A DNA stretch of 64,000 bases from Acheta domesticus (lineage: Eukaryota > Arthropoda > Insecta > Orthoptera > Gryllidae), in contig JAHLJT010008756.1 in the NCBI GenBank assembly GCA_031308135.1, positions 101,701,746 to 101,765,745 of the forward strand, in the 5' to 3' direction. The stretch's first letter is position 1, and every line of letters begins with the position of its first letter. The translations under genes were made by a program, and so were the position numbers. Below the pieces are notes generated by a model. It made no database searches. It saw only the letters and a list, made by a program, of their open reading frames with translations, and had not been told where the DNA came from. Shown in pieces: positions 12,372-23,929 of this stretch.

Positions 12372-12622
12372 CTCTACGTTGTTATCATACATTACACTTC
12401 CGCACAAGTTGGGAAAGCTGTCGGGACCTTAGAGCTTCGTCCGCCTGGGGTGATTCTCCGCTGGGGAGATACCTGCAGGGGAAAATTTTGCAATCCAAAG
12501 TGTTGGCCGGCCCTAACATTCCAATTGGGAAGAACACCGCCATCTCCCTGGATATTACATGCATTTCACGTACGGGACTAATGGTCTCAATAGTTGACGC
12601 GAGTAGATTCAATACTCACTCA
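12372..12622 (+). mobile_element. SINE1 fragment (5'-truncated)
   Basis: Only the 3' half of the SINE1 body is present: TTGGGAAAGCTGTCGGGACC, CTGGGGAGATACCTGC, GGAAGAACACCGCCATC, then AATAGTTGACGCGAG. The tRNA-like head is missing, as expected of a 5'-truncated insertion. Open frames of 71-94 codons on both strands are by-products of the body composition. Confidence 0.7.
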
Positions 12623-13196
12623 CTCAGTCTAGTGTGAAAAATAAGAGAAGTTAAATTATAACCTCCCAGTATTTCTTCGTCTTCAGCCCAATTCTTTGTG
12701 AGCAGACTTGAATGCAGTATTGCCAGAATGATTCTAGATCGTGATTCTAAGCCTGTGAGAGTGGGGCGTAAACCTATACACTGCTTCAGCATCTGCCGAA
12801 TGAAATCGACTGAAGAAAAAATTATTAGGCCATAATTAAGAAAACGACCGACAAACACGATTGTATGTGGCGTATGTTAATAGTAAAAAAAACTTCATAA
12901 TGTGATATAATTATTAACTCAATCGATGAGATAAAATTTGAAATGTGTTTGTATATACGTAGTATTGGTAGGACGTCTACTTTTGGAGCTATATTCTTTG
13001 GTAAATCTCTCATTGAAGATATATCTTGACGTGGAGTTGATGATACAGAAAGGAGGGAGGGAGAAAGTTATCAACCTTTGAGATGACTCATTATTGCTAG
13101 AGAAAGTAATCAACCACAATTTTCAACAACTAGCCAGAGGAGAAAGACCGGACTACATAGGAAGGAAGGAAGTCAATTGAAAACTTGTTTCTCGGA
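12623..13196. other. Unassigned DNA
   Basis: AT-rich. Overlapping minus-strand frames of 60-80 codons have no recognisable motif. Confidence 0.5.
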
Positions 13197-13770
13197 TGAT
13201 CGATTGATTGGTTGTCAGTAATTCCGGGCGCGTCAATTATTAAGGTCATTAGTCCCGTAAGTGTAATGCATGTTTTTGATCGGGAGGTGCATGATGATTC
13301 TTCGCTGAATGGTGAGATCCGGCGCCGACCTACCGTCGACTAGCGGGGTTTTCCCTTGACCAGGTATCTCCCAACTGCGGGGCACCGCCTCAGCCGGGTC
13401 AAGCTCTAAGCACTCGACCGGTCTTCCGGCGTGTGTGGAAGTTATGTTAATGTGTGTGTAAGTAAGGGGTGAGGTTACGAGAAGGAGGAGGAAGGAAAGA
13501 TCGCGTGTGGTCCGTGGCCCGTTCGTTAGAGTACTGCTCCTGCATTCGCCTGGTGTTAATAGGAGAAACTTTGGAAAACTACCGATCAGAGCAGCTGGCA
13601 GCTAGAATTCTCGTCGAGACAGCGACTGAATTCGACCTAGCTGACAAGCTAGTTTCGAAAATCTTGCCAAAAAATCTTGCTAGAAAATCTTGCCGGAACT
13701 CGAACCTAGGACCTCCCGGTCAGAGGCACTGCAGTGGCATCAGTTGATGCACTAAGCCACTTCTCCCGGT
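13197..13770 (-). mobile_element. SINE1, best-preserved full-length copy
   Basis: Minus-strand order: a tRNA-like head with A-box GTGGCTTAGTGCATC (about 13759) and B-box GGTTCGAGTTCC (about 13700), a ~500-bp body, and a CAATCAATCGATC tail at 13199-13212. This copy shows the family structure most clearly. Transcription by RNA polymerase III from the internal promoter is what is known for such elements; activity here is not shown. Confidence 0.82.
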
Positions 13771-14949
13771 GCGGATGATCGAGATTAACTCCAAAAGCAT
13801 TTTTCAGTATTAGTTAGGAAAACCAGGCTTCCTTTGCAATCAACCAAAAGTCCACAACAAACTATTTTTTCCGCAAAGCTACTTTTCTTGAACAACTGAT
13901 TGTTAAAATAGAATTTAAACTTCATCGATTTTGTGACATTCAGATGATTGATACTAGTAGATGATTAAAATGAGTCGTTGTTACTTGACTTCCATCTAAT
14001 AAACCAGTTAAGTTTCTTGGTTTATAACTCTACAGAAGGCTCACGTGGAGATTAAATGTGCTACACCATATAACTTTATCCACTCGTTGAAGTTATCAAT
14101 TACTTCATTTTCTCAATAAGAATTAATCCCTCTGATTACAAGTTTCAGTTCATCTCTACCAATCATTGATCCGACCATGCCTCTCCTAAACTTCTCCTAC
14201 AAAGGACTTGTTTAAAAAATGCAATGTACTAAAAGTCTATATTTTAAAAAATAAATTCCTCTACAAATACGTACAAACACAATTACCAAAGCTCCCTTTT
14301 TTATATCAAATTTCAACTACATAATGAACTCGGCATTCCTACAGTCTCCGTTCATTTTCTCTCATCCTCTCCCTTTTATCCCTCATTTAAAAGATTCCTG
14401 CAGCCGTACATTTCAAAATTGAAAATCAAAGTCCTCACCGAAAACATCTAAAACAAAAACCCCACAGCAGTTTTCCCCCGTTCGGTTGGCATTCAGTCGA
14501 TGTGGGTTTCTACATGTTAATTAAATAACTCGTGTTTTAAATTAATATAAAAAATCACGTAAAACTTTAGCCAATAATCGTGCCCGTCCTAACTAACTAA
14601 CCAAATAAAAGGACTAACTAACCAAATAAAAAAAATTAAAGGGTATCAAGAAATTTTACAATATATAAGTCTAATAAAGTTTATTTCCGCCACAGATACT
14701 AGATATTACTGAACTGGATACAAGGGAATAATTAATATTTTCTAATTACGTTAGAATACGAATCGATGTCAAATGAAACACAATTCATCACTTATTAGAA
14801 TATTAAACCATGAATGAAGAAAGAAAATTATAAAAAAGTGTGTCACTCACTTCAGTTGTAAATACGAAGACAACTGAAAAAATGTTATATGTAAATGAAA
14901 TAACGCGTTATCGGACGCAAGACAAACGGTAATTGGCCCTATATTTCCT
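13771..14949. other. AT-rich unassigned DNA
   Basis: No element or gene seen. A short tandem repeat of ACTAACTAACCAAATAAAA lies at about 14591-14630. Confidence 0.55.
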
Positions 14950-15345
14950 CACAAATAGCTGCTTCGGCCTCTCTGCAGACGCAGCAGGCGCCCGGTCGCG
15001 GTCAGGAGAAAACCGGGAAAGAGCCCGAGGAAAGCAGCGGCCAGGCAGCGGAGCAGCTCCCTCAGCAGTCCCTCACTGCTCACAATTGGAAACGCAGGGA
15101 GCAATTCCAAGGCTGCCCGCCACGAGCACCGCTTCCTCTTTCGCTGACTGCCTGGCGGCGCCCGCCGCGGCCCAAGTCCATCTGATGTGACACTTTCAGC
15201 GCTCCGCCGCGCCGCCCGCCGCCACCCGCCGCCCGCCGCCACCCGCCGTCCGGCGCCCACCCACCGCCCACCCAACGCCCACCCACCGCCAGCCCGCTGC
15301 CGCCCCACATGCGCACGCGCCGTGCACGCCGCATGAATAAACACC
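14950..15345. promoter_or_regulatory. CpG island 1
   Basis: An abrupt shift from AT-rich DNA to a GC- and CpG-dense block. It contains repeated CGCCCACCC and GCCCGCCGCCACC modules around 15200-15300. Frames of 85-173 codons are open on both strands at once, which fits low stop density rather than coding. In CpG-depleted animal genomes such blocks usually mark promoters or first exons. No gene can be attached to it. Confidence 0.55.
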
Positions 15346-15348
15346 CCC

Positions 15349-15625
15349 CGCTCCCGCTCCTTCCTCGCTCCTGCTCCTTCCTCGCCCTCGCTCCTTCCTC
15401 GCTCCCGCTTCTTCCTCGCTCCTGCTCCTTCCTCGCTCCCGCTCCTTGCTCGCTCTCCTCGCTCCCGCACCTTCCTCGCTCCCTCTCCTTCCTCTATCCC
15501 GCTCCTTCCTCTCTCCCGCTCCTTCCCAGCTCCCGCTCCTTCCTCGCTCCCGCTCCTTCCTCGCTCCCGTTCCTTCCTCGCTCACGCCCCTTCCTCGCTT
15601 CCGCTCCTTTCTCCTTCCCGCTCGC
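15349..15625. repeat. 17-bp minisatellite, pyrimidine-rich
   Basis: About 16 units of consensus CGCTCCCGCTCCTTCCT, one of them shortened to about 9 bp (near 15451-15459). It lies directly against CpG island 1 and gives long Ser/Pro/Leu-rich (plus) or Arg/Glu/Gly-rich (minus) open frames. Since 17 is not a multiple of 3, all three frames share the same repeat, and the peptides are not evidence of a gene. Confidence 0.92.
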
Positions 15626-15639
15626 TGAAGCTGCCGAAT

Positions 15640-16590
15640 TCCTCGCAGCACAATAATGAACACCTTCAAATGAAAAAGGGGGCGTGACTGGTAGGAACTA
15701 CTGATTCTCAACTTCCTTTCTAACCCGATACGTACATTTGGGAATAACGTGCGTGTGTTGTTGGGAAATCTGTGTTTGACAAGATCACAACAGCATTAGA
15801 AAAATTTATTGATTAAATTTCATCCGGAGAAATGTGTGAGACTGCTGTTCATTATTAACAATAACTTGTTTATCGATCAAGCCTGACAATTATTGTTGTG
15901 GAAACAATTGTATCAAAACTAATTTTTTTCTTGGATCATCTAAAGAAGGAAACATCATGTCATTAGTAGACCAATAACATGCATCTGCCAACTTCGTTTG
16001 GGATATTGTGAGGATATAAGTGTGCATGTGTTTATTGTTTTCATTATCTTTTAGTATGTCACTAATTGTCTTGCAAAAACCAAATCATTATTTTATTATA
16101 TTCATAGTTGGACTCAATCTATATTGATCGGTTAGGGATATCATTTTAGCTCGCATGTTTATGGGCCATAACTGCAAACTCTTACAAATTGTAACATGAA
16201 TCACCAGTGATTAGATGATTCCCTCTATCATACACCAATGTCCAGAGAACAGTTCCCGTCGGAGACTCGCGTGGAGGACAACACCTACCACACAACACCT
16301 GCCTGCCCGTGCAGTCGAAGGGCCGGGCGTAAGGGAAAGTATGTGCTCACACGCCTCACATTCCCCTCCGCAGCACCCAACCCGTTGGGGAGCAGCGTGA
16401 ACGAAGGAAACACGAAGCTTCCGCGGCACTCTCCTTGCCTGCCCAGGAAATGACTTATCCGCATCCCGCTCTCCAATACCCTAGTTCATCTTCCCATAGC
16501 CCGCATCCCTACTCCTATTATCCTGCCCCCGCCTTCAGCTCCCGCTTCACCAGACCATTCAACCTGTTGAAAACCAAGCAACCTGCTAAC
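15640..16590. other. Unassigned DNA
   Basis: AT-rich up to about 16210, then a moderately GC-rich stretch leading into the 14-bp minisatellite. Open frames of 61-72 codons on both strands show nothing recognisable. Confidence 0.5.
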
Positions 16591-16594
16591 CGTA

Positions 16595-16946
16595 CTCCGC
16601 TTTCAGCACCCCGCTTCCAGCACCCCGCTTCCAGCACCCCGCTTCCAGCACCCCGCTTCAAGCACCCCGCTTCCAGCATCCCGCTTCCAGCACCCGCTTC
16701 CAGCACCGCGCTTCAAGCACCCCCGCTTCCAACACCCCGCTTCCAACACCCCGCTTCCAGCACCCCGCTTCCAGCACCCCGCTTCCAGCACCCCGCTTCC
16801 AGCACCCCGCTTCCAACACCCTGCTTCCAGTACCCCGCTTCCAGCACCCCGCTTCCAGCACCCCGCTTCCAGCATCCCGCTTCGAGCACCCTGCTTCCAG
16901 CGCCCTGTTTTCAGCACCCCTCTTCCAGCACCCTGCTTTCATCACC
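16595..16946. repeat. 14-bp minisatellite
   Basis: About 25 units of CACCCCGCTTCCAG with scattered changes (CCAACA, TCAAGC and CCTGC variants). It makes a 226-codon plus-strand frame (16435-17115) of Pro/Ala/Ser/His/Phe repeats and 95-104 codon minus frames of Gly/Ala/Cys/Trp/Lys repeats. I judge these spurious because three minus frames or phases are open together. Confidence 0.93.
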
Positions 16947-17691
16947 TTGCCTGCCTAGATCTCGGGTCCCTGTACTCCTATGCTCCTTTTCCTCGCACTC
17001 TACTTCCCCGCAACCTGACTTCATCATTTTGTTTCCCTATAAACCCTTTGCTCACACCACACTTTCCCATCCCACGTTGCCCTGCACCGCGCTTTCCTGC
17101 AGCCCAATTACCTGAATCCCGATTCCTCGCACTGCCTCCGATTAGAAAGAAAGGTAAGGCTTTGCCCTCTGTTAAGAGCTTTCATGGCAGAACACACGTG
17201 GGATGAAATTCGGACACGAACCCAGAGATCATGACGAGAGTGTAAGGCTGCAGGATTCATCTATTCAAAATTAAAAGATTTGGCATTCCAAAGTATTTTC
17301 TTGTCTCGGACGTAAAATTATTGGGACAGCTTTCCTCGACAATCTTTGAAATTTTTCTTCGCCCTTTACTAATGTTCAGAAATAAGAAATTTTGCTCTAA
17401 AACATTCATAATATTCAGTCTGCTTTCACTATTCCTCATTGGAAATCAATGATGTAAATAAGTACACATGTAGAGAAATGTACCGTAAGGCAGTGAGTGG
17501 TATTTGAAGCTCAGAGTGATATTTGGTTAAGAGGTAAAAAATTAAATGGGTCGAGAAAGTTAAGAGATTGAGTGTGTGAAACGAACAATAAACAATAGTG
17601 TTTATTTAATAATTACAATTGTTGTGTCTTTGAGAAGTGTTTCTCTTTTGTTTCAGTTCATAATCATTAATATTTATTCATCTTCACTGCA
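16947..17691. other. Unassigned DNA
   Basis: The pyrimidine-rich flank of the minisatellite runs to about 17130, then ordinary AT-rich DNA. No gene seen. Confidence 0.5.
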
Positions 17692-18058
17692 TGATTGACT
17701 GATTGATTGCTTAGTGTTTTCGAGCGTGTCAACTGCTAAGATTATTAGTCCCGTAAGTGTATTGCATGCTTATCGCGGGAGATTGCGGTGATTTTCTCTC
17801 GCTGAATGGCGGGATCTGTCACCAACCTTTACGTCCACCTGCGTGGTTTCCTTAACCAAGTGTATCTCACAAGCCGGGCACTGCCCCAACCGGAACAAGG
17901 TCAAAGCTCACAACTGTTCTGCCGACATATGTAATAGTGTAGTGCAGGCCTAGCTATCCAGCTAGTATCGAAAATCCTGCCGCCTTTGGAACTGGAACCC
18001 TAGGTCCTCGGTGTCAGAGACTCTGACTCATCAATTGATGCCGTAAGACACCTAACCT
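17692..18058 (-). mobile_element. SINE1 copy with internal deletion
   Basis: The tail (TCAATCAGTC) is at the left end, then the CCCGTAAGTGTA block (17750) and the body. The tRNA-like head is at the right (GGAACTGGAACCCTAGG to CCGTAAGACACCTAAC). It lacks about 180 bp of the middle of the body relative to the 13.2-kb copy. Confidence 0.75.
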
Positions 18059-18404
18059 GTTGTCTTTTGGGTTATTATTGTTCTAATTATTATATCAGCC
18101 ACTATTGCATGTGGCGCTTTCCAGAGTAAATCTATCTATACCGATTCCCTGCACGCGCTCGACTTCCCGCATCGCTCGACTTCCCGCTTCTACACATCGC
18201 GCTCTTCGCAGTCCGCAATTTCTTCCCATCGTAAGCATGGCGTTTGGTTTACCGTTGCTCAGTGCAGCGTATACGATGAGTTTATAAGTGAGTGTATAAC
18301 ATTTAAATTCATAATAATTATATGACATTCGTTCCACTAATTACAAAGGTGCAGAATAAGTAACGTTACCGTAACGTACCCTCAAAACCCTCCAAAAACA
18401 CACC
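18059..18404. other. Unassigned DNA beside CpG island 2
   Basis: Mixed composition. Contains repeated ACTTCCCGC blocks at about 18161-18187. Nothing recognisable otherwise. Confidence 0.45.
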
Positions 18405-18930
18405 GTTGCGTGCGAACCGAACAGTATCTTCGGACAAAAACACGAGTAGCGCCCGCGGCGCCACCGCGAGCAGCGAGCGCCGCCGGGAGAAAGAAGCAGA
18501 AAACAAGAGTAAGCCGCGCCCCGCCGCGCAGCCCGAGGAAGAGGCGGTGCCCGCAGGCGCTCATTACCTTCCGCCGGGGGCCTTCGCCGCCCCACTGACC
18601 CATAAGAGAGTTTTGCTCTTCGGAGAATTTCTCACAATCGCTCCAGCAGCGCGCCGCTGTGCCGCCGCGCCGCGCCGCGCCGCGCCGTCCCGCGCCGCCG
18701 TCGCCGCCGCCGCCGCCGCCGCCGATGGCGCCTGGGGCGCCCGGCCGCCCCGCCGCCGCCGATGGCCCGCTTTCCTCGCGGGCGACGAAGGAGGTCGTGG
18801 GTTCGCAGCCCGCCACCGCCGCCGCCGCCATCGCCGCCTCCGATGCCTTTCACGCGCATTTCCGATCGCCTCTTCTCCTCTCCGCTCCTCGCTTCGTTTC
18901 GCTGCCGCCTCGCCGGACCGGCTGAGTAAG
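18405..18930. promoter_or_regulatory. CpG island 2 with GCC triplet run
   Basis: Very GC- and CpG-rich. A GCCGCC run lies at about 18695-18725 inside repeated CGCGCCG blocks. Open frames of 60-189 codons occur in five frames, as expected of such composition. It is a plausible promoter or 5' UTR, but no TATA box, initiator or splice donor could be singled out. Confidence 0.5.
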
Positions 18931-19482
18931 CTTAGGGCCACAACTGTTGTCACTGAAGCGATTCTGATCGGGTGATCCTAGGTTAAGAGACCCCACGGCC
19001 ACGTATTTTCGACCCTTGATAGATAGCTAGGTCTAATTCAACCACTGTCCGAATGAATTTTTCAGCATCCGGCTGTTCTAATCGCTTGTTTCTCGAGATT
19101 TCTACGATTACTTCCGGGCGAATGCTAGGACAGTACCGCTACAAACGGACCATGTACAGCGCAAGATCTTTCCTTCCGCATCGTCGTCCCTGCCTCTCCC
19201 CTTACACATACATAGTTACACTTACTTGCAGCACACTACCACGTATGTCGCGGGACTAGTCGGAAGCTTAGAGCTTGCCCCGAAAAGCTAAGAGATTGTC
19301 CCCACTTGCCCCGATGGTGGGAGATTCGTGGAGGGAAAACCCCCACAAAAAGTCATGAAGGTCGGCACCTAGTCTCACGTTCAAGCGAGGGAGGAACACC
19401 GCCACTTCCCGGGATATAACATACACTACACTACTCAAACAGCACGTGGAACTAATGACCATAGCAGTTGACGCTCCCGGTA
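18922..19482 (+). mobile_element. SINE1 copy, abutting CpG island 2
   Basis: The head starts in GAGTAAGCTTAGGG at the right edge of the island. A degenerate B-box-like TAGGTTAAGAGACC follows at about 18979. The shared body runs through CGCAAGATCTTTCCTTCC and GGAACACCGCCACTTCCC. It ends at GCAGTTGACGC, close to the usual body end, without a clear tail. Confidence 0.75.
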
Positions 19483-19522
19483 GTAGGAATTGCCAATGAA
19501 TTTGGCTTGCTTTGCTTCACCT

Positions 19523-19551
19523 GTCCGCCGCCGCCGCCGCCGCCGCCACGA
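19523..19551. repeat. (GCC)n triplet run
   Basis: About eight GCC units within a short GC-rich patch (19520-19620), next to the end of the SINE1 copy. Confidence 0.85.
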
Positions 19552-19682
19552 TCCCGCCGTTGCTATGATGCCAGCAGCTGCGTCGAGGTGGCGCCGATGT
19601 GCGTTGGCGTCTGTAAACAGCCACCTGCGAATCCACCACACTTTAAGTGGATTGTAGAAACAATCTATTATAAAAAATAAGT

Positions 19683-21003
19683 TTCTCTCGAAATATACGC
19701 GAAGACAAATTTACGTAATCTCTTTGCTGAGACGAACTTTTTCAAATCATCGTTAGAAGGGTTCGTTGTTCGAATACTTCCGCAAATTTAGTGAACAGGA
19801 AAATGTGTAAATGATTTTGTGAAACGGTGGGAACGCAGACCAGTTCCGACTAGAAGTCACCATCAGAGAGACCGGAGAGGATACAATCCAGCGAAGGGAA
19901 ACACAAATCAAAATGTAGAAGATCCGGTTTGATTTCCAATGAAGTAAATATACAGGTAGCAGCCAAAATATTATGTTATTTTAACTCCAACGTTGTTGCT
20001 ACTTCTGTTCTAAAATGAAGAATCATAATCTTCTTAAATGAAATTCTTCTCCTTTCCACTTGAGTGAAGGCAATCACAGGCTCATTGTTCAAAGACTGCG
20101 TCTCTTGAAATGCGGAATATTAACTGAAGTACTGTTGTCACAGAAACGTTTCATGTTAAGATTGATTTACAACTAAAAGTAATATGTGCTACGAACGTGT
20201 CGATGCATACTGATCCTGAAATTCATAAACCTCACGAGATAAATGTTGACGAGGACAATACTTTGGTTCAATGGTTTGAAATAACAGGGTCAGAAATAAC
20301 ACTATAAGATTCAGATCAGGTATGAACAAATAACATTATTTTAGGTATTCCATCAAATCACTGTAGACCCGTTTTAATATTTAGTATGGTTGTTTTATAC
20401 TCATAAAATTCAAATATGAAGATGCCCCACTTTGATTTCTCAAATAATCATAACGACGGTGAAATACGCTATCGTTAGTGCTATCCGGAAGACACTGTAA
20501 TAATAGGCGTTCTCTAGAGTATCAAAAATGATTGATTGATAACCACGATGTAATATATAATCATTGTACAACGTTGACTACACATTGAAACTCGTTTATC
20601 TTGAATGTTAGTCAGCTACATCTTCAGGTAGTAACTTCAACTACTTCTGCACCAAATCGGATGCTTCAATCATTCAGTTCTTTAAGAAGAATATGCTGTG
20701 AAAAAAATACAAAAATATCTCCAACAATGTTAGTTGTTTTTTAAGGGGTATTTTTTCATCGATTGTCTTTCTAGAATCTGGTCTTTAGGAACCTAAAAAA
20801 TCGAGGACACCGAAGAAAATTGCTTTAAAATAGACAATCAACTGCCACCGGGTTATACGTGCCGGAATATAACTGCCAGCGGGTTATATCCAATTGCAGA
20901 TTAAATAAATGTACCTAACAATTTAAATACGCGAGGAAAATCCAAATAAAGTCATTGTCCTCACTATTTTGTAACCATTGAATTTATTATTTCGTATTTC
21001 AGG
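19683..21003. other. AT-rich unassigned DNA
   Basis: No coding frame or repeat end seen over 1.3 kb. A short repeat of ACTGCCA(C/G)CGGGTTATA occurs at about 20840-20890. Confidence 0.55.
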
Positions 21004-21536
21004 GTACATCAATTGATAACGAATTTAGTCCCGTAAGTGTAGTGCATGTTTTTCCTCAGAAATTGTGGCGATCTTCCCGCATCCGGTTCGTGAGATCTGG
21101 CGCCAACTTACATTTCGCCTAGCTGTTTTTTTCCCAACCAAGTATCTTTCACCATTGAGGCACCGCCCCAGGCAGGGACAAGCTCTAAGCTCCCGACTCC
21201 GGTCTCCTGACATGTGTGATCGTGTAGTGATGTAAGTGTAAGGGTGTGTAAGTAAAGGGCGTGGATAGAACAAGAAAGAGGAAGGAAAGATCGCGTGCTC
21301 TCCACAGTGCTGTCCAAGGTCCATTTTTAGGGTACTGCTCCGGCATTCGTCTGGTGTTGATCGGAGAAACTACGTAAAAGTATCGATCAGACCAGCCGGC
21401 TGCTTGAATTCTCCACCAGAACGGCTTAATTTGAGCTAGCTAATGTTGAAAATCCTGTCATCGACGAAACTCTAACTCTTAAGAACTCCCGGCACTGCAC
21501 TGACATCAGAAGATGCTCCAAACCATCTAAGCCAGT
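21004..21536 (-). mobile_element. SINE1 copy, nearly full length
   Basis: The tail end lies at the left (TACATCAATTGATA), followed by TTAGTCCCGTAAGTGTAG. The body contains CACCGCCCCAGGC and GGTACTGCTCCGGCATTCG. The tRNA-like head is at the right end (AAACTCTAACTCTTAAGAAC to AAACCATCTAAGCCAG) and is degraded. Frames of 69-99 codons on the minus strand lie inside it and are not genes. Confidence 0.75.
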
Positions 21537-22544
21537 CGTAACAGTAGAAGAATACATTAATTTCCAATGGAAACGAAGAGTAATCTTCCAGTTTCACTGT
21601 CTGGAACAGAAAACAATGAAGTGCTTTTCTTACCGACATCATTATTGAGTCTGAGATACTGCTACTGTCGTTAACTACATGCAGTGCGTCTTAAAATAGT
21701 GTGAATACTTGTCTTCATTAATAGGGAGCAAAGGGAAAGTTGAGAGGCCGGTCGTGGCTTGTGGTGGCACTGAAGCCATTGCTGGAAAGCGGCGAAATTC
21801 GAATAGAGCGCCCAGCCTCCGGCAGCTCTTCACGCAAGTGGTAATTTTCTCATCAAACATTACTTTCTACAGCTTTTTTTTCCAAGTGATCCTTTGTAAC
21901 AGTGGTTCGCGTGTAGTATTCATGATTTAACAGTGGTAACGTTTGCAGAGATGTTTACATCACGTCTGTACACACGGCCTTGGCTCTCTTTATCGCGGCC
22001 CATACGTGCTACATGTGACCCGCGCTGGGAAAATCCTCTTGAAGAACCATGTGGCCTCGTAAAGGCGCGCACAGTGGTCGGCAGAAAGTGTAAACGCGCG
22101 CAACGTATTACATTATTACATTTATTTGAACTGCAATTGGGGGCATCCGGTGGCAGTTATGGTGGCTATTTATGTGTTTATTTTTGTCAATATTTGGTAC
22201 AAAACCGTTACCTTTCCTTCGCGTATTGTACACTACAGTGTATAATACACTTTATACGACTACCTTGCGAACATTCCGCATCTTCAAATATTGTATTAAA
22301 ATGAAAATAACTTCACGAGGAAGACCAACACCCAATGTTTCTACGATGTGGGGTGAACTCACATCTTTAATTCAAGTTCCAGAATGGTCTCATTGTGTAG
22401 TTTACGGCATAAGAAACATAAATCACGTACCGATAGTTTCAACAATATCCTATTTTAATGTCTCAGGATGCATCGTGGTTTATGCGCTTGTTCCTCTTTA
22501 CCATTAATTGTGCATTATTATTTTTTTCGTCTGAAATCAGTTTG
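21537..22544. other. Unassigned DNA
   Basis: Mixed composition with open frames up to 123 codons (21933-22304). No motif, splice signal or homology is recognisable. Confidence 0.45.
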
Positions 22545-22820
22545 AAGGACCCCACTACACCCTTGTCAGAGTATGTACATGCCATGAGGTCCCAGCCAGA
22601 CGGCTATGGTCTCGGAAGACATGTGGTAAACAGGTTGTAATCACTTACGCCATCTATTTCTCATTCTTTATCGCCGAGAAACTTTCGCTTTATCAACCGA
22701 CTACATGAAATAGGATATGACAGTGAAAAGAGACACTTTTAATTTCTGCCCCAATCGGGAATCGAGCCCGGAGTCTCCGCGTAGTAAGATAGCGCTCTTC
22801 CGTCTGACCACGCGAATTTC
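22545..22820 (-). mobile_element. SINE2 copy, tRNA-derived
   Basis: On the minus strand an 80-nt tRNA-like head runs from 22820 to 22741. The A-box region is GTGGTCAGACGGAAGAGCGC and the B-box-like motif is GGCTCGATTCCCG. The body to the left shares spaced blocks with the SINE2 copy at 48.5 kb. The head resembles a tRNA gene, but a matching body elsewhere argues for a SINE rather than a functional tRNA. Confidence 0.65.
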
Positions 22821-22999
22821 ACTATGCTCTTTTCCCCATTTAGCGGAGAAATAAGATATTACTCAGGCGGCGGAACAGGCGATTTTGAATTTAGCTCAGA
22901 GGCTTCTGTTTGGCTTGAGGTTCTTTTACCTACAGTAAATTACAACATGGGACAGTCGGCTTTCCTACACACACACACACTACACGTCACATATACATG
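22821..22999. other. Unassigned DNA with a short (AC)n
   Basis: A short ACACAC run at about 22968-22980. Otherwise unremarkable. Confidence 0.5.
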
Positions 23000-23541
<542 letters not shown>

Positions 23542-23929
23542 GAGCCCACCGTGCAGCGCGGCGGCGCTTCGCGACTGGGCTCGGCGCCTGGGAAGAGCGC
23601 TCGAAAATGTGTGACACGCCGCGCCGCGTGCGAGGGCATCTCACCTTCCGGCTCGGCTCCTTTCCTCGCGTGCCCCGCGGGCGAGGCACTTCCTTTCCCA
23701 CGGCGACCTTTCGCCCGGTTCCATTCTGCGCCGCGCCGCCCGCCCCGGCCGCCCCGGCGCGCTCTCCTTTCGGCCTTGACCTTCCGGTGGGGCGCGCCTG
23801 GCTTCGCACGCCTGCCGCCCACGCCCCCGCTCCCGGCCGAGCGCCCGCCACCTGCGTTGAACTTTATTATCTCGTGGTTGCGGAAGTGAGAGTACTTGCT
23901 TCGATCTACTTGGGCTTCCGATAGGAGTC

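Noticed and set aside
16435..17115. 226-codon proline/serine-rich open frame as a gene
   Set aside because: It is generated by a 14-bp tandem repeat. Long frames exist on the other strand in several phases, and no promoter, splice or domain evidence supports it.
22741..22820. Functional tRNA gene
   Set aside because: The A- and B-box-like motifs are present, but a related head and body occur at 48.5 kb, which fits a SINE. A convincing cloverleaf could not be drawn by eye.
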